The notes beneath the pieces were generated by a model that was not told where the DNA came from, ran no database searches, and saw only the letters and a program-made list of their open reading frames with translations. From positions 1 to 7,189 of the forward strand of contig JAODNG010000027.1 in NCBI GenBank assembly GCA_025465385.1: a DNA stretch of 7,189 nt. Reading direction: 5' to 3'. Shown here one piece after another: positions 1 to 5,154 of this stretch. The number at the start of each line of letters is the position of its first letter. Within the stretch, counting starts at the first letter, position 1. Source of the DNA: Pseudonocardiales bacterium (GTDB taxonomy: Bacteria; Actinomycetota; Actinomycetes; Mycobacteriales; Pseudonocardiaceae). The position numbers and the translations under genes were made by a program.

Positions 1-104
1 TCTTTACCGTTGAGGAACGCGTCGTAGACCCGGGCGATGCTCGCCTTAGTCGTGTCGATATAGGCAGGTACGGCATCCTCGGATAGGGCGTCGGTACCGG
101 GCAT
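1..104 (-). CDS. SAM-dependent methyltransferase, PF04672 (DUF574) family, N-terminal fragment
   Basis: Only the first 34 codons are in the window; the rest lies beyond the left edge. The ATG is at 104-102. A GAGG Shine-Dalgarno lies 6 nt upstream (plus-strand cctc at 111-114). The translation has the segment DTTKASIARVYDAFLNGK at residues 17-34. This is the N-terminal signature of the actinobacterial PF04672 family, whose members usually read D-T-[ST]-x-x-S-I-A-R-V-Y-D-x-x-L-G-G-K followed by D-N-F/Y. The family is predicted to use S-adenosylmethionine; its substrates are mostly unknown. It is common in Streptomyces and Pseudonocardiales, often near XRE regulators and DUF397 genes, and here it is divergent from a DUF397 gene. 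The catalytic domain cannot be seen, so whether it is intact is unknown. The family call rests on a single motif but the match is good. Confidence 0.85.
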   Translation of the reverse strand, partial: MPGTDALSEDAVPAYIDTTKASIARVYDAFLNGK

Positions 105-147
105 CAAGAGCCTCACAAACGTTGCGCTTCGGATCTGGACTGAGCTG

Positions 148-176
148 AGCCTAGAAGGGTGGCCGCGCGCCCTAAA
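148..176 (-). promoter_or_regulatory. Weak candidate promoter for the methyltransferase gene
   Basis: On the minus strand TTTAGG (176-171) could be a -35 and TAGGCT (153-148) a -10 fitting the actinobacterial TAnnnT pattern, with a 17-nt spacer. This would leave a 5' leader of about 35-40 nt before the ATG at 104. The -35 is poor, and chance matches of this quality are common, so this is only a suggestion. Confidence 0.25.
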
Positions 177-231
177 CCGCGGGTGCCGTCGGAGCCGCGA
201 TGGGTCCGGCCCGCTGTAACCAGGCTTCATC

Positions 232-243
232 AGGCTATAGCCT
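232..243. repeat. 12-bp perfect palindrome AGGCTATAGCCT
   Basis: The sequence is its own reverse complement over 12 bp. It lies in the divergent region between the methyltransferase and DUF397 genes, about 40 bp upstream of the -35 of the DUF397 promoter. It could be a binding site for a dimeric regulator. Its sequence is unrelated to the GCACGTGC palindromes downstream, and no function is known to me. Confidence 0.4.
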
Positions 244-271
244 CTTGCACGCTCGTTGGCGGCTCGCGCAC

Positions 272-329
272 ATGCACGTGCATTGACGCCTGCAGCTGCA
301 GGCGGTAGTTTCTCCCTCATGCACGTGCA
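272..329. promoter_or_regulatory. Triple palindrome, probable operator of the DUF397 gene
   Basis: Three perfect palindromes lie within 58 bp. ATGCACGTGCAT (272-283) overlaps the first base of the -35. CCTGCAGCTGCAGG (289-302) lies inside the -35/-10 spacer. TGCACGTGCA (320-329) lies just after the expected transcription start. The first and third share the 12-mer CATGCACGTGCA (271-282 and 318-329), spaced exactly 47 bp. A protein bound at these sites would cover the whole promoter, which suggests repression. DUF397 genes usually sit beside a WhiJ-like XRE regulator gene, so such a regulator is a reasonable binder, but none is in this window. Confidence 0.55.
283..311 (+). promoter_or_regulatory. 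Promoter of the DUF397 gene (-35 TTGACG, -10 TAGTTT)
   Basis: TTGACG at 283-288 and TAGTTT at 306-311 are separated by exactly 17 bp and match the housekeeping-sigma pattern of actinobacteria (TTGAC, TAnnnT). Transcription should start near 318, giving a leader of about 40 nt that carries the Shine-Dalgarno at 345-350. It is the best -35/-10 pair I found in the window. Confidence 0.6.
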
Positions 330-344
330 GGCGCACTACCTGAC

Positions 345-350
345 GGAGGA
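345..350 (+). promoter_or_regulatory. Shine-Dalgarno GGAGGA that decides the DUF397 start
   Basis: GGAGGA lies 7 nt before the ATG at 358. The frame is open further upstream (ATGs at 256 and 319), but neither of those has a ribosome binding site, and conserved DUF397 sequence begins only after 358. The ATG at 319 lies about where transcription should start, so a leaderless longer form cannot be fully excluded. Confidence 0.7.
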
Positions 351-357
351 TCACGCT

Positions 358-597
358 ATGTCTCAGTTGGTGTGCAACGGCATGTCGGCCGCAGACCTTG
401 CCGGAGTGACGTGGCGGAAGAGTCGGCACAGCGGTCAACTCGGCAACTGCGTAGAGGCTGCGGCGCTGAATAGCGGCGACGTGGCGGTGCGCAACTCCCG
501 CCACCCAAGTGGTCCAGCCTTGATTTTCACCCGCGACGAGATGGCTGCCTTCTTAGCCGGCGCCAAAGACGGTGAGCTCGACGATCTCACCTGCTGA
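358..597 (+). CDS. DUF397 domain-containing protein
   Basis: This 79-residue protein has the DUF397 (PF04149) pattern from end to end. WRKSRHSGQLGNCVEAA at residues 19-35 corresponds to the usual W-x-K-S-x-x-S...G-N-C-V-E. VAVRNSRHPSGPAL at 42-55 corresponds to V-A-V-R-D-S-K-x-P-x-G-P-x-L. FTRDEMAAFLAGAKDGELD at 57-75 is the usual C-terminal helix. The length is typical. DUF397 proteins are small, cytoplasmic and actinobacterial; several are encoded next to WhiJ-like XRE regulators and are thought to modulate them, often in development. Here no XRE gene is adjacent: the left neighbour is a divergent methyltransferase and the right one an unknown gene 67 bp downstream on the same strand. Leu66 is a rare TTA codon. 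The family is certain; the role is inferred. Confidence 0.93.
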   Translation: MSQLVCNGMSAADLAGVTWRKSRHSGQLGNCVEAAALNSGDVAVRNSRHPSGPALIFTRDEMAAFLAGAKDGELDDLTC

Positions 598-641
598 GTC
601 AGGGTTTAGAGGCGGTGATGTTGCACTGGAGACGGCTGCGT

Positions 642-660
642 CCTCCCTCAACGAGGGTGG
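642..660 (+). promoter_or_regulatory. Small hairpin over the ribosome binding site of the unknown gene at 665
   Basis: CCCTC (645-649), loop AAC (650-652) and GAGGG (653-657) form a 5-bp stem. Past a T-T mismatch (644/658) two more C-G pairs form (642-643 with 659-660). The 3' arm GAGGG is the best Shine-Dalgarno for the GTG at 665, 7 nt away, so the stem could reduce its translation. The stem is short, so its regulatory value is uncertain. Confidence 0.35.
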
Positions 661-664
661 CGCG

Positions 665-1447
665 GTGAGTTATACCAACCGGCGGGGGGAGTCGGGTGCC
701 GGTGCGGCGGTTATGGCGGACCGGTCAGTGATGCTGGTTCGCTACCGAGCCGGTGTGACCGGCCAGACCGCCCGCACCGTGCACCTGGTTTCGCTGCGGG
801 ACCGATGCGCGGCCGGCATGGTCGACACGTTGTGCGGCTCGCTGATGAGTCTTGACGCGGTTGAGGCCGTCCCCCTCGGCGCAGGCATGCCCTGTAACGA
901 GTGCGTTATCCACCACGTGAGCGCTTTGGCTCCGGCGGCGGTGCGGCAGCCGTCCCCCGTGGACAGTCCGGACGGGCCCGATAGTGGAGGCGCTGATCAC
1001 GTGGACAGTGCGGCTTACGAGGCGTGGGGCTGGCCGGTTACCGAGCGCTGTGATCAAATACGACTGAGTCTGGAGTGCGAGGCGTCGGCCATTGCGATCC
1101 CAATCTCCCTGAGCGCAGAACTAACTCAGATCCTCACCGCGCGCCGCTGCGCTCCGGCGGTGCTGGCCCATCCTGACTCTCCTGAGCACCACATCGTGCT
1201 CGTAGGGGAGAGGTATGAGGGCATGCTGCCGTGGCCGCCTAGCGTGCATGAGGTCACCGGCGCGCTGACACTGCCACCCACCATGACCTCACAGGGCCCG
1301 ATCACCTGGATACAGCCGCCGTGCCCGGACTCGTTGCGGTTATCCCGGGAAATCGACGTGTTCGGGGCCTTACGCGCCGCACTCACTGCCCCGGGCGCCA
1401 TCGGTTCAGCGGATAGCGAAGGCGAGCGCCCCACCGATGCAGGCTAG
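665..1447 (+). CDS. Uncharacterised actinobacterial protein with N-terminal Cys/His module
   Basis: I chose the GTG at 665 (260 residues) because GAGGG lies 7 nt upstream; an ATG at 713 (residue 17) is the main alternative, and the frame is open back to 572 inside the DUF397 gene. Residues 37-80 contain H40, C57 (TLCG) and C77-x-x-C80 (MPCNEC). This spacing resembles small zinc-binding modules such as that in DUF3039 proteins, so metal binding is possible. Residues 90-117 are a Pro/Asp/Ser-rich linker. Residues 118-240 form a second region (AWGWPVTERCDQ, SAIAIPISLSAEL, APAVLAHPDSPEHHIVLVGERY, a Pro-rich turn, PITWIQPP, DVFGALRAAL). It faintly recalls degenerate primase/polymerase-like domains of actinobacteria, but I cannot confirm this. 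There is no signal peptide or membrane segment. Leu226 and Leu236 are rare TTA codons. It probably shares a transcript with the DUF397 gene, and its 3' end overlaps mrpD convergently by 42 bp. Function unknown. Confidence 0.75.
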   Translation: MSYTNRRGESGAGAAVMADRSVMLVRYRAGVTGQTARTVHLVSLRDRCAAGMVDTLCGSLMSLDAVEAVPLGAGMPCNECVIHHVSALAPAAVRQPSPVDSPDGPDSGGADHVDSAAYEAWGWPVTERCDQIRLSLECEASAIAIPISLSAELTQILTARRCAPAVLAHPDSPEHHIVLVGERYEGMLPWPPSVHEVTGALTLPPTMTSQGPITWIQPPCPDSLRLSREIDVFGALRAALTAPGAIGSADSEGERPTDAG

Positions 1448-3241
1448 CCCCACCACCATCCAGGTCACGTAGTCGTTGACCACCCCGCTCTGGAATCGCC
1501 GGATCGGTCCCACCAGCCCGGTTCCGGGCTCGAACCCCCGGCGCAGAACGGGCAGGCGTCGCCAGTAGAGGGCCATCAAAGCTAGTACGAGACTGGCGAC
1601 GGCAGTACCCACGCCGGTCACCACGTCGGTGGTCGTGACGCTAGTGTCCTCAGGTCCCAGCAGAGCCGTCGGGTGGGCGATGTGGGCACCGGCAAGGACG
1701 GTGGCGTTGTAAGCCGCCTGGTCCTGGAACCGGACAGCGCCATCCTGGGCCAGCTCTCCCAGGTGTGGGAGCAGCCCTACTGCGAGCGCGAGAGCCACCA
1801 GCGCGATCGGTGGGACGATCATGGAAAGCGGGGTGCGGCTCTTGGCTGTGTCGGTCTCCGAAGACTCCTCGGAGGCTTCCTCGGCCATCGCGGGCTCCTC
1901 CGAGGGAGGGTCGCCGAGCCCATAGAAGACACCGCCGGCGACCCGGAGCACAGCCGCGCCCACCAGAACCGAGGTGGTCACGATCACTGCGGTGATCCAG
2001 GGCAACTCGCGGGCGTCGCCGCTTTGCCCGATCCAGCCCGCCCCGAGGTACAGCGCGAACGGCGGCAGGTCGGCCAGCGCCAGCGCGGCCAGGCCGAATA
2101 CCACGCCGGTGACTGGCAGCCGCCGGCCACGGCCGTGCAGGGTGGTCTCGTTGACCGACCTCAGTCGATGCAAGACGATGCCCACGCACAAAAACAACGC
2201 GGCCTTGACCAGCCCGTGGCCGATCACGTAAACGGCCGCGCCGGTCAGTCCCAGTGGAGTGAGCAGAGCGATGCCGATCAGGAACAGGCCGGCGTGGTTG
2301 ATCGTGGAGAAGGCCAGCAGGCGCTTGAGGTGGCGCTGACGGAAGCAGAACAGCGCACCGACGACGGCGGTGGCGGTTCCCAGCGCCAAGAGCACGGCGG
2401 TGATGGCACCTTGGTGGCCGAGGCCGGCACCGAACATCGACCAGTAGACCCGGGCGATGCCGTAGAGACCGAGCTCGACCATCACCCCGGAGAACAGCAC
2501 GCAGACCGGGGTGGGTGCGACGGCGTGGGCGTCGGCGAGCCAGAAGTGGAACGGCACGATGGAGGCCTTGGTGAGCAGGCCCATCAGGATGAGAACGAAT
2601 GCCACCACCACCAGGCCGTCCGGGCGGTGGCCGGTGATGGCCTGACCGATCTGGGCCATGTTCAGCGCGCCGGTGCGGCCGTAGATCAGGCCGATGCCGG
2701 ACAGCGAGAAATAGGCGCCCACGCTGTTGGTGATGGCGAAGTTGAGCGCTCCCTGGATGGGGCCGCGCTCTTCGGGGCGGTAGGCGGTGAGGGCGTAGGC
2801 GGCCACCCCCATCAGCTCGAACCACACGAACAGGTTGAACACGTCCCCTGTCAGGCAGAAGCCGACCATTCCAGCCAGGAAGACCAGCATCAGGGCGTGG
2901 TAGTAGCTGGCTACCCGCTCGAAGTAGCGCCAGGAGAACATCAGCGCCGCGGTGACCAGCGTGGCGGTCAGCGCGGCCAGGCCTGAGTTGAGCTGGTCGA
3001 CGGCGAAGTCGATGCCCAGCGCCACCCCGTGCGACGGGGTGAAACCGGCGAACCAGTACACCCGCTGGCCGTCCGCGGTGCTGAGCATGATGGTCACGAG
3101 CAGGCCGGTGACGGCGGCGGCGGTGAGGATGGCCACCGCGTCGAGGACGCGTCGCCGGTTGCCGAACAGCGGAGTCAATGCGGAGATGCCGGCGGCTCCC
3201 AGCAGCGGGATGGCCACAGCCAGCGGCAGGAGCGAGTCCAC
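1406..3241 (-). CDS. mrpD: Mrp/Mbh-type antiporter subunit D (NuoL/M/N-like proton-conducting membrane protein)
   Basis: This is a many-pass inner-membrane protein of the complex I NuoL/M/N and MrpA/D superfamily, and should form the ion-translocating core of the antiporter. From the GTG at 3241 (611 residues) the superfamily marks are visible: Glu142 in NLFVWFEL; Lys225 and His232 in LLTKASIVPFHFWLADAHAVAPTP; Lys306 before LLAFSTINHAG; and Lys346 in IGHGLVKAALFL. Glu256 (SGVMVELGLYG) stands where relatives usually have Lys. An acidic loop follows at about residues 450-470, then more membrane segments; the protein is longer than a usual MrpD (about 500). An AGGG lies 6 nt before the GTG. A TTG at 3247, overlapping the mrpC stop as TTGA, is an alternative adding two residues. 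It is the last gene of the operon and the only large antiporter-like subunit. D-type is the best name, but it may do the work of both MrpA and MrpD. Confidence 0.92.
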   Translation of the reverse strand: MDSLLPLAVAIPLLGAAGISALTPLFGNRRRVLDAVAILTAAAVTGLLVTIMLSTADGQRVYWFAGFTPSHGVALGIDFAVDQLNSGLAALTATLVTAALMFSWRYFERVASYYHALMLVFLAGMVGFCLTGDVFNLFVWFELMGVAAYALTAYRPEERGPIQGALNFAITNSVGAYFSLSGIGLIYGRTGALNMAQIGQAITGHRPDGLVVVAFVLILMGLLTKASIVPFHFWLADAHAVAPTPVCVLFSGVMVELGLYGIARVYWSMFGAGLGHQGAITAVLLALGTATAVVGALFCFRQRHLKRLLAFSTINHAGLFLIGIALLTPLGLTGAAVYVIGHGLVKAALFLCVGIVLHRLRSVNETTLHGRGRRLPVTGVVFGLAALALADLPPFALYLGAGWIGQSGDARELPWITAVIVTTSVLVGAAVLRVAGGVFYGLGDPPSEEPAMAEEASEESSETDTAKSRTPLSMIVPPIALVALALAVGLLPHLGELAQDGAVRFQDQAAYNATVLAGAHIAHPTALLGPEDTSVTTTDVVTGVGTAVASLVLALMALYWRRLPVLRRGFEPGTGLVGPIRRFQSGVVNDYVTWMVVGLACIGGALAFAIR

Positions 3242-3243
3242 GC

Positions 3244-3588
3244 TCAACCCTGGAGCTGCCGGAGCTCTTCGGGATCGAGCGTCCCGAACCGCTTGTGGGC
3301 TTGCACAGCGAAGGCCAGCAGCAGCGCAGTCACGGCGGCTTCGACTACCACGTCGGTGAGGGCAAGGGCCTGCACGACCGGGTCCACAGCGGGAGTGTTC
3401 GGCGGGATGTCGTAGAAGTAGGGCGCCACCGCCCCGGTCCTGTAACCCACGCCGAGAAGGAGGATGTAGGTGGAGGACTGGACCACGATCAAGCAGACGA
3501 TCTGGTGGACCAGATGACGGCTGGTGATGATGCCGTAGAGCCCGACGGCCAACACCCAGGCCACCACGATGAAGGGAAATATGCTCAT
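3244..3588 (-). CDS. mrpC: Mrp antiporter subunit C (NuoK-like)
   Basis: A 114-residue membrane protein with three predicted helices (about residues 3-21, 28-48 and 74-96), the size and shape of MrpC/NuoK. The diagnostic stretch is VDPVVQALALTDVVVEAAVTALLL at residues 68-91, matching the MrpC/MbhG pattern D-P-x-x-Q-A-L-x-L-T before the last helix. Asp79 and Glu83 fall within that helix, where many relatives have small or aliphatic residues. The ATG at 3588 follows the TAG of the preceding gene with no gap. A good Shine-Dalgarno (AAGGGA, 8 nt away) lies inside that gene, so expression is coupled. MrpC sits between the large antiporter subunit and the small ones in known Mrp structures. Confidence 0.92.
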   Translation of the reverse strand: MSIFPFIVVAWVLAVGLYGIITSRHLVHQIVCLIVVQSSTYILLLGVGYRTGAVAPYFYDIPPNTPAVDPVVQALALTDVVVEAAVTALLLAFAVQAHKRFGTLDPEELRQLQG

Positions 3589-4350
3589 CTACCGGTTCCC
3601 TTCCCGGACGATGAGGGTCTGCTCGAGCAACTCGCCGATGATGAGGATGAAGGCCGCGGACACTTCGATGCCGACGAAGAAGCTGATCAGCGGGATGGTG
3701 CCGGCGGAGTTCACCGCTCCCGGCGTGCTGCCCAGCGGCAGGATATTAGACAGATAAGCGGCACCCAGCGCGAGAGCGGCGATTCCGACAGCGGCGAAGC
3801 TGCCGGCTCCAATCGCCTCGATGGCATCGGTGAGCGCAACGGGGCTCAGCCGCTTGAAGACGATGAACTGGCCCGCCAGGTACACGAGGACGAACGCGGT
3901 GGCCAACACGATGCCGCCTTGGAACCCACCCGACGGGCTGGTCTGGGCGTGCGAGGTCAGATACCAGCCGACCACGATGGTGGGGCCGATGAAGGCCAGC
4001 GTCACCATTCGGATGGCGTCACTGGTGGCCGGCACGTCCCGGTTCATGGCCTCGTCCATCGCGGAGGTGTCCCGCTCCTCGCGCAGGTGACGCAGCACGG
4101 TCGCCACCCCGGTGGCGGCGGTGAACAGGATGAACTCCTCGCCCAACGTGTCGAAGGCCCGGTATTCGAAGTTCACCGCCGACACCACGGCGGTGGCATG
4201 AGTCTGGGATACCGCGATGGCGTTGATAATGTCGCCATAAGGCCCCGGATAATGGCCGAACCCGGGCAGCCCGACCAGTCCCCACAGGTAGAAGGCGAGG
4301 AACCCGCCTCCTGCCACGAGGAAGACCCATCGGCGCTGGCTCGGCGTCAT
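3589..4350 (-). CDS. mrpB: Mrp antiporter subunit B with N-terminal MbhE-like domain
   Basis: This 253-residue membrane protein joins two parts. Residues 1-90 resemble MbhE, the end of MrpA: one helix at 9-27, then AIAVSQTHATAVVSAVNFEYRAF with the marker FDTLGEE at 66-72 and a second helix to about residue 87. Residues 105-250 are the MrpB domain (PF04039 type), with SDAIRMVTLAFIGPTIVVGWYLTSH and the marker SPSGGFQGGIVLATAFVLVYL at 138-158; most relatives have PGGGFxGG there. The last helices (220-245) are also typical. The ATG overlaps the stop of the MbhD-domain gene as ATGA, so translation is coupled. Split MrpA tails of this kind occur in Mbh-type clusters and in some bacterial mrp operons. 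The subunit helps anchor the small subunits to the large one. Confidence 0.92.
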   Translation of the reverse strand: MTPSQRRWVFLVAGGGFLAFYLWGLVGLPGFGHYPGPYGDIINAIAVSQTHATAVVSAVNFEYRAFDTLGEEFILFTAATGVATVLRHLREERDTSAMDEAMNRDVPATSDAIRMVTLAFIGPTIVVGWYLTSHAQTSPSGGFQGGIVLATAFVLVYLAGQFIVFKRLSPVALTDAIEAIGAGSFAAVGIAALALGAAYLSNILPLGSTPGAVNSAGTIPLISFFVGIEVSAAFILIIGELLEQTLIVREGNR

Positions 4351-4589
4351 TCCTCTTGTTTCCTGACCTTGGCCAGCGTCAAGAGCAGCAGCAGCGGTAG
4401 CGCCACCGCGCCGACCGTCAGCTCGGACAGGGTCACATCCGGGGCCTGGAACGCCATGAACAGCACGGCCAGCAGTAGCCCGTAGATACTGAGCGACACC
4501 ACCTGACGGACTGGGTCTCGGATGAGCACCACGGCCGTCGCTCCGGCGGCCACTAGCACCAGGATGGTCACCTGCAATGCGGTCATCAT
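4347..4589 (-). CDS. MbhD-domain (DUF4040) subunit, equivalent to part of the MrpA C-terminus
   Basis: An 80-residue, three-helix membrane protein. FMAFQAPDVTLSELTVGAVALPLLLLLTLAK at residues 44-74 carries the A-P-D-V-x-L-[ST]-E-x-x-V-G signature of the MbhD family (PF13244). In full-length MrpA this segment is fused behind the large antiporter part; here it is a separate gene, as in archaeal mbh clusters. The conserved Glu (Glu56) is present and is thought to be on the proton path in relatives. The ATG at 4589 overlaps the mrpG stop as ATGA; a second ATG follows at once and could be used instead. The end overlaps the mrpB start as ATGA. The frame stays open upstream to 4871, but that part lies antisense-free inside mrpG in another frame and is not protein-like. 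Confidence 0.88.
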   Translation of the reverse strand: MMTALQVTILVLVAAGATAVVLIRDPVRQVVSLSIYGLLLAVLFMAFQAPDVTLSELTVGAVALPLLLLLTLAKVRKQEE

Positions 4590-4906
4590 GGTGCGCCGTC
4601 GCCTCTTCTCAGGCGCCAGTCCCCGGTTTCCCGGATGCGGGCCGCGCGGATGGTGGCATGGGTCAGGAACGGGCCGGCGACGATGAGGAACAACAGCGCC
4701 AGCCAGGTTTCGACGGTGTTCTCGGAAAAGCCCTGTTGCACGACGACGGCCACGGCCACCAAGGCGGGGGCGATGAGGCTGACCGGGGTCACGAAATGCA
4801 GCTTCTGGTACACGTCTCGCATCACCAGGACCCCTAGCGACGAAGCCAACACAACGGCCACCGCCAGACAAAGAAGGACGTCAGCAGCGACATCTCTGCC
4901 GGTCAT
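4586..4906 (-). CDS. mrpG: Mrp antiporter subunit G
   Basis: A 106-residue membrane protein with three helices (about residues 7-28, 40-58 and 66-84). The family mark is the turn YQKLHFVTPVSLIAPALVA at residues 33-51, the MrpG/PhaG pattern [RK]-L-H-x-x-[TS]-P-x-S. The last helix, LALLFLIVAGPFLTHATIRAA, also fits the usual F-x-x-x-x-x-P-x-x-A-H-x-x-x-R-A-A. I chose the ATG at 4906 because it overlaps the mrpF stop as ATGA, the pattern used elsewhere in this operon; a TTG at 4912 would add two residues. In solved Mrp complexes E, F and G form a side module beside MrpA/C/D. Confidence 0.92.
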   Translation of the reverse strand: MTGRDVAADVLLCLAVAVVLASSLGVLVMRDVYQKLHFVTPVSLIAPALVAVAVVVQQGFSENTVETWLALLFLIVAGPFLTHATIRAARIRETGDWRLRRGDGAP

Positions 4907-5154
4907 AGCCAACGTTCCAATGACCGCACGAAGACCAGCCCACTGCCTAATAGAAGCACGGCCAGTAGAACGGGTAACTCGAACTCCGCGGAACGCCCGA
5001 AGCCCTGAGGTAAGAGCACCAGAACCATGACGATGATGGAGCTGATGGCCTCATAGGCCACCACCGCTTCCATCACCGTGCCCCGCCACGCGACGATTCC
5101 CAACGGGATCACCCCCAGCAGCATGCCGATCGCGGCGGCCACGAAGCTGTTCAT
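4903..5154 (-). CDS. mrpF: Mrp antiporter subunit F
   Basis: An 83-residue membrane protein with three helices (about residues 5-22, 33-50 and 59-77), the usual MrpF size. The loop WRGTVMEAVVAYEAIS at 23-38 takes the place of the common R-G-P-x-x-x-D-R-V-V-A-L-D-x-x-T, and EFELPVLLAVLLLGSGLVFVR matches the last helix. The identity rests as much on size and position between E and G as on sequence, which is somewhat divergent. The ATG overlaps the mrpE stop as ATGA, and the end overlaps mrpG. Codon use is odd: Leu48, Leu60 and Leu69 are all rare TTA codons, and two CTA codons are close by. Confidence 0.88.
   Translation of the reverse strand: MNSFVAAAIGMLLGVIPLGIVAWRGTVMEAVVAYEAISSIIVMVLVLLPQGFGRSAEFELPVLLAVLLLGSGLVFVRSLERWL

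Noticed and set aside
24..40. 17-bp direct repeat shared with 2444-2460 (gtagacccgggcgatgc)
   Set aside because: Both copies lie in coding sequence on the minus strand and encode Ile-Ala-Arg-Val-Tyr with the preferred codons of a high-GC genome, so it is most likely a coincidence.
274..281. CACGTG as an E-box or G-box site
   Set aside because: The core matches the eukaryotic motif, but the sequence is bacterial; only the palindromic nature is meaningful here.
572..664. Longer N-terminus for the unknown gene starting inside the DUF397 gene
   Set aside because: The GTG at 572 has no good ribosome binding site and the extra 31 residues are not protein-family-like, whereas GAGGG precedes the GTG at 665.
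1442..1449. GGCTAGCC palindrome at the stop of the unknown gene
   Set aside because: Only 8 bp, expected by chance in this length of sequence, and no supporting context.
1650..2825. Minus-strand open frame (391 codons) in another frame of mrpD
   Set aside because: Arg/Pro/His-rich frame-shifted reading of mrpD, without any recognisable domain.
1673..2986. Long plus-strand open frame (437 codons) antisense to mrpD
   Set aside because: Its composition is extremely rich in Gly, Asp, Gln, His and Glu with no motif, typical of an antisense shadow of a high-GC gene; the minus-strand frame is clearly MrpD.
3178..4485. Long plus-strand open frame (435 codons) across mrpC, mrpB and the MbhD-domain gene
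   Set aside because: It spans three well-supported minus-strand genes, has shadow-like composition and no ribosome binding site that I could support.
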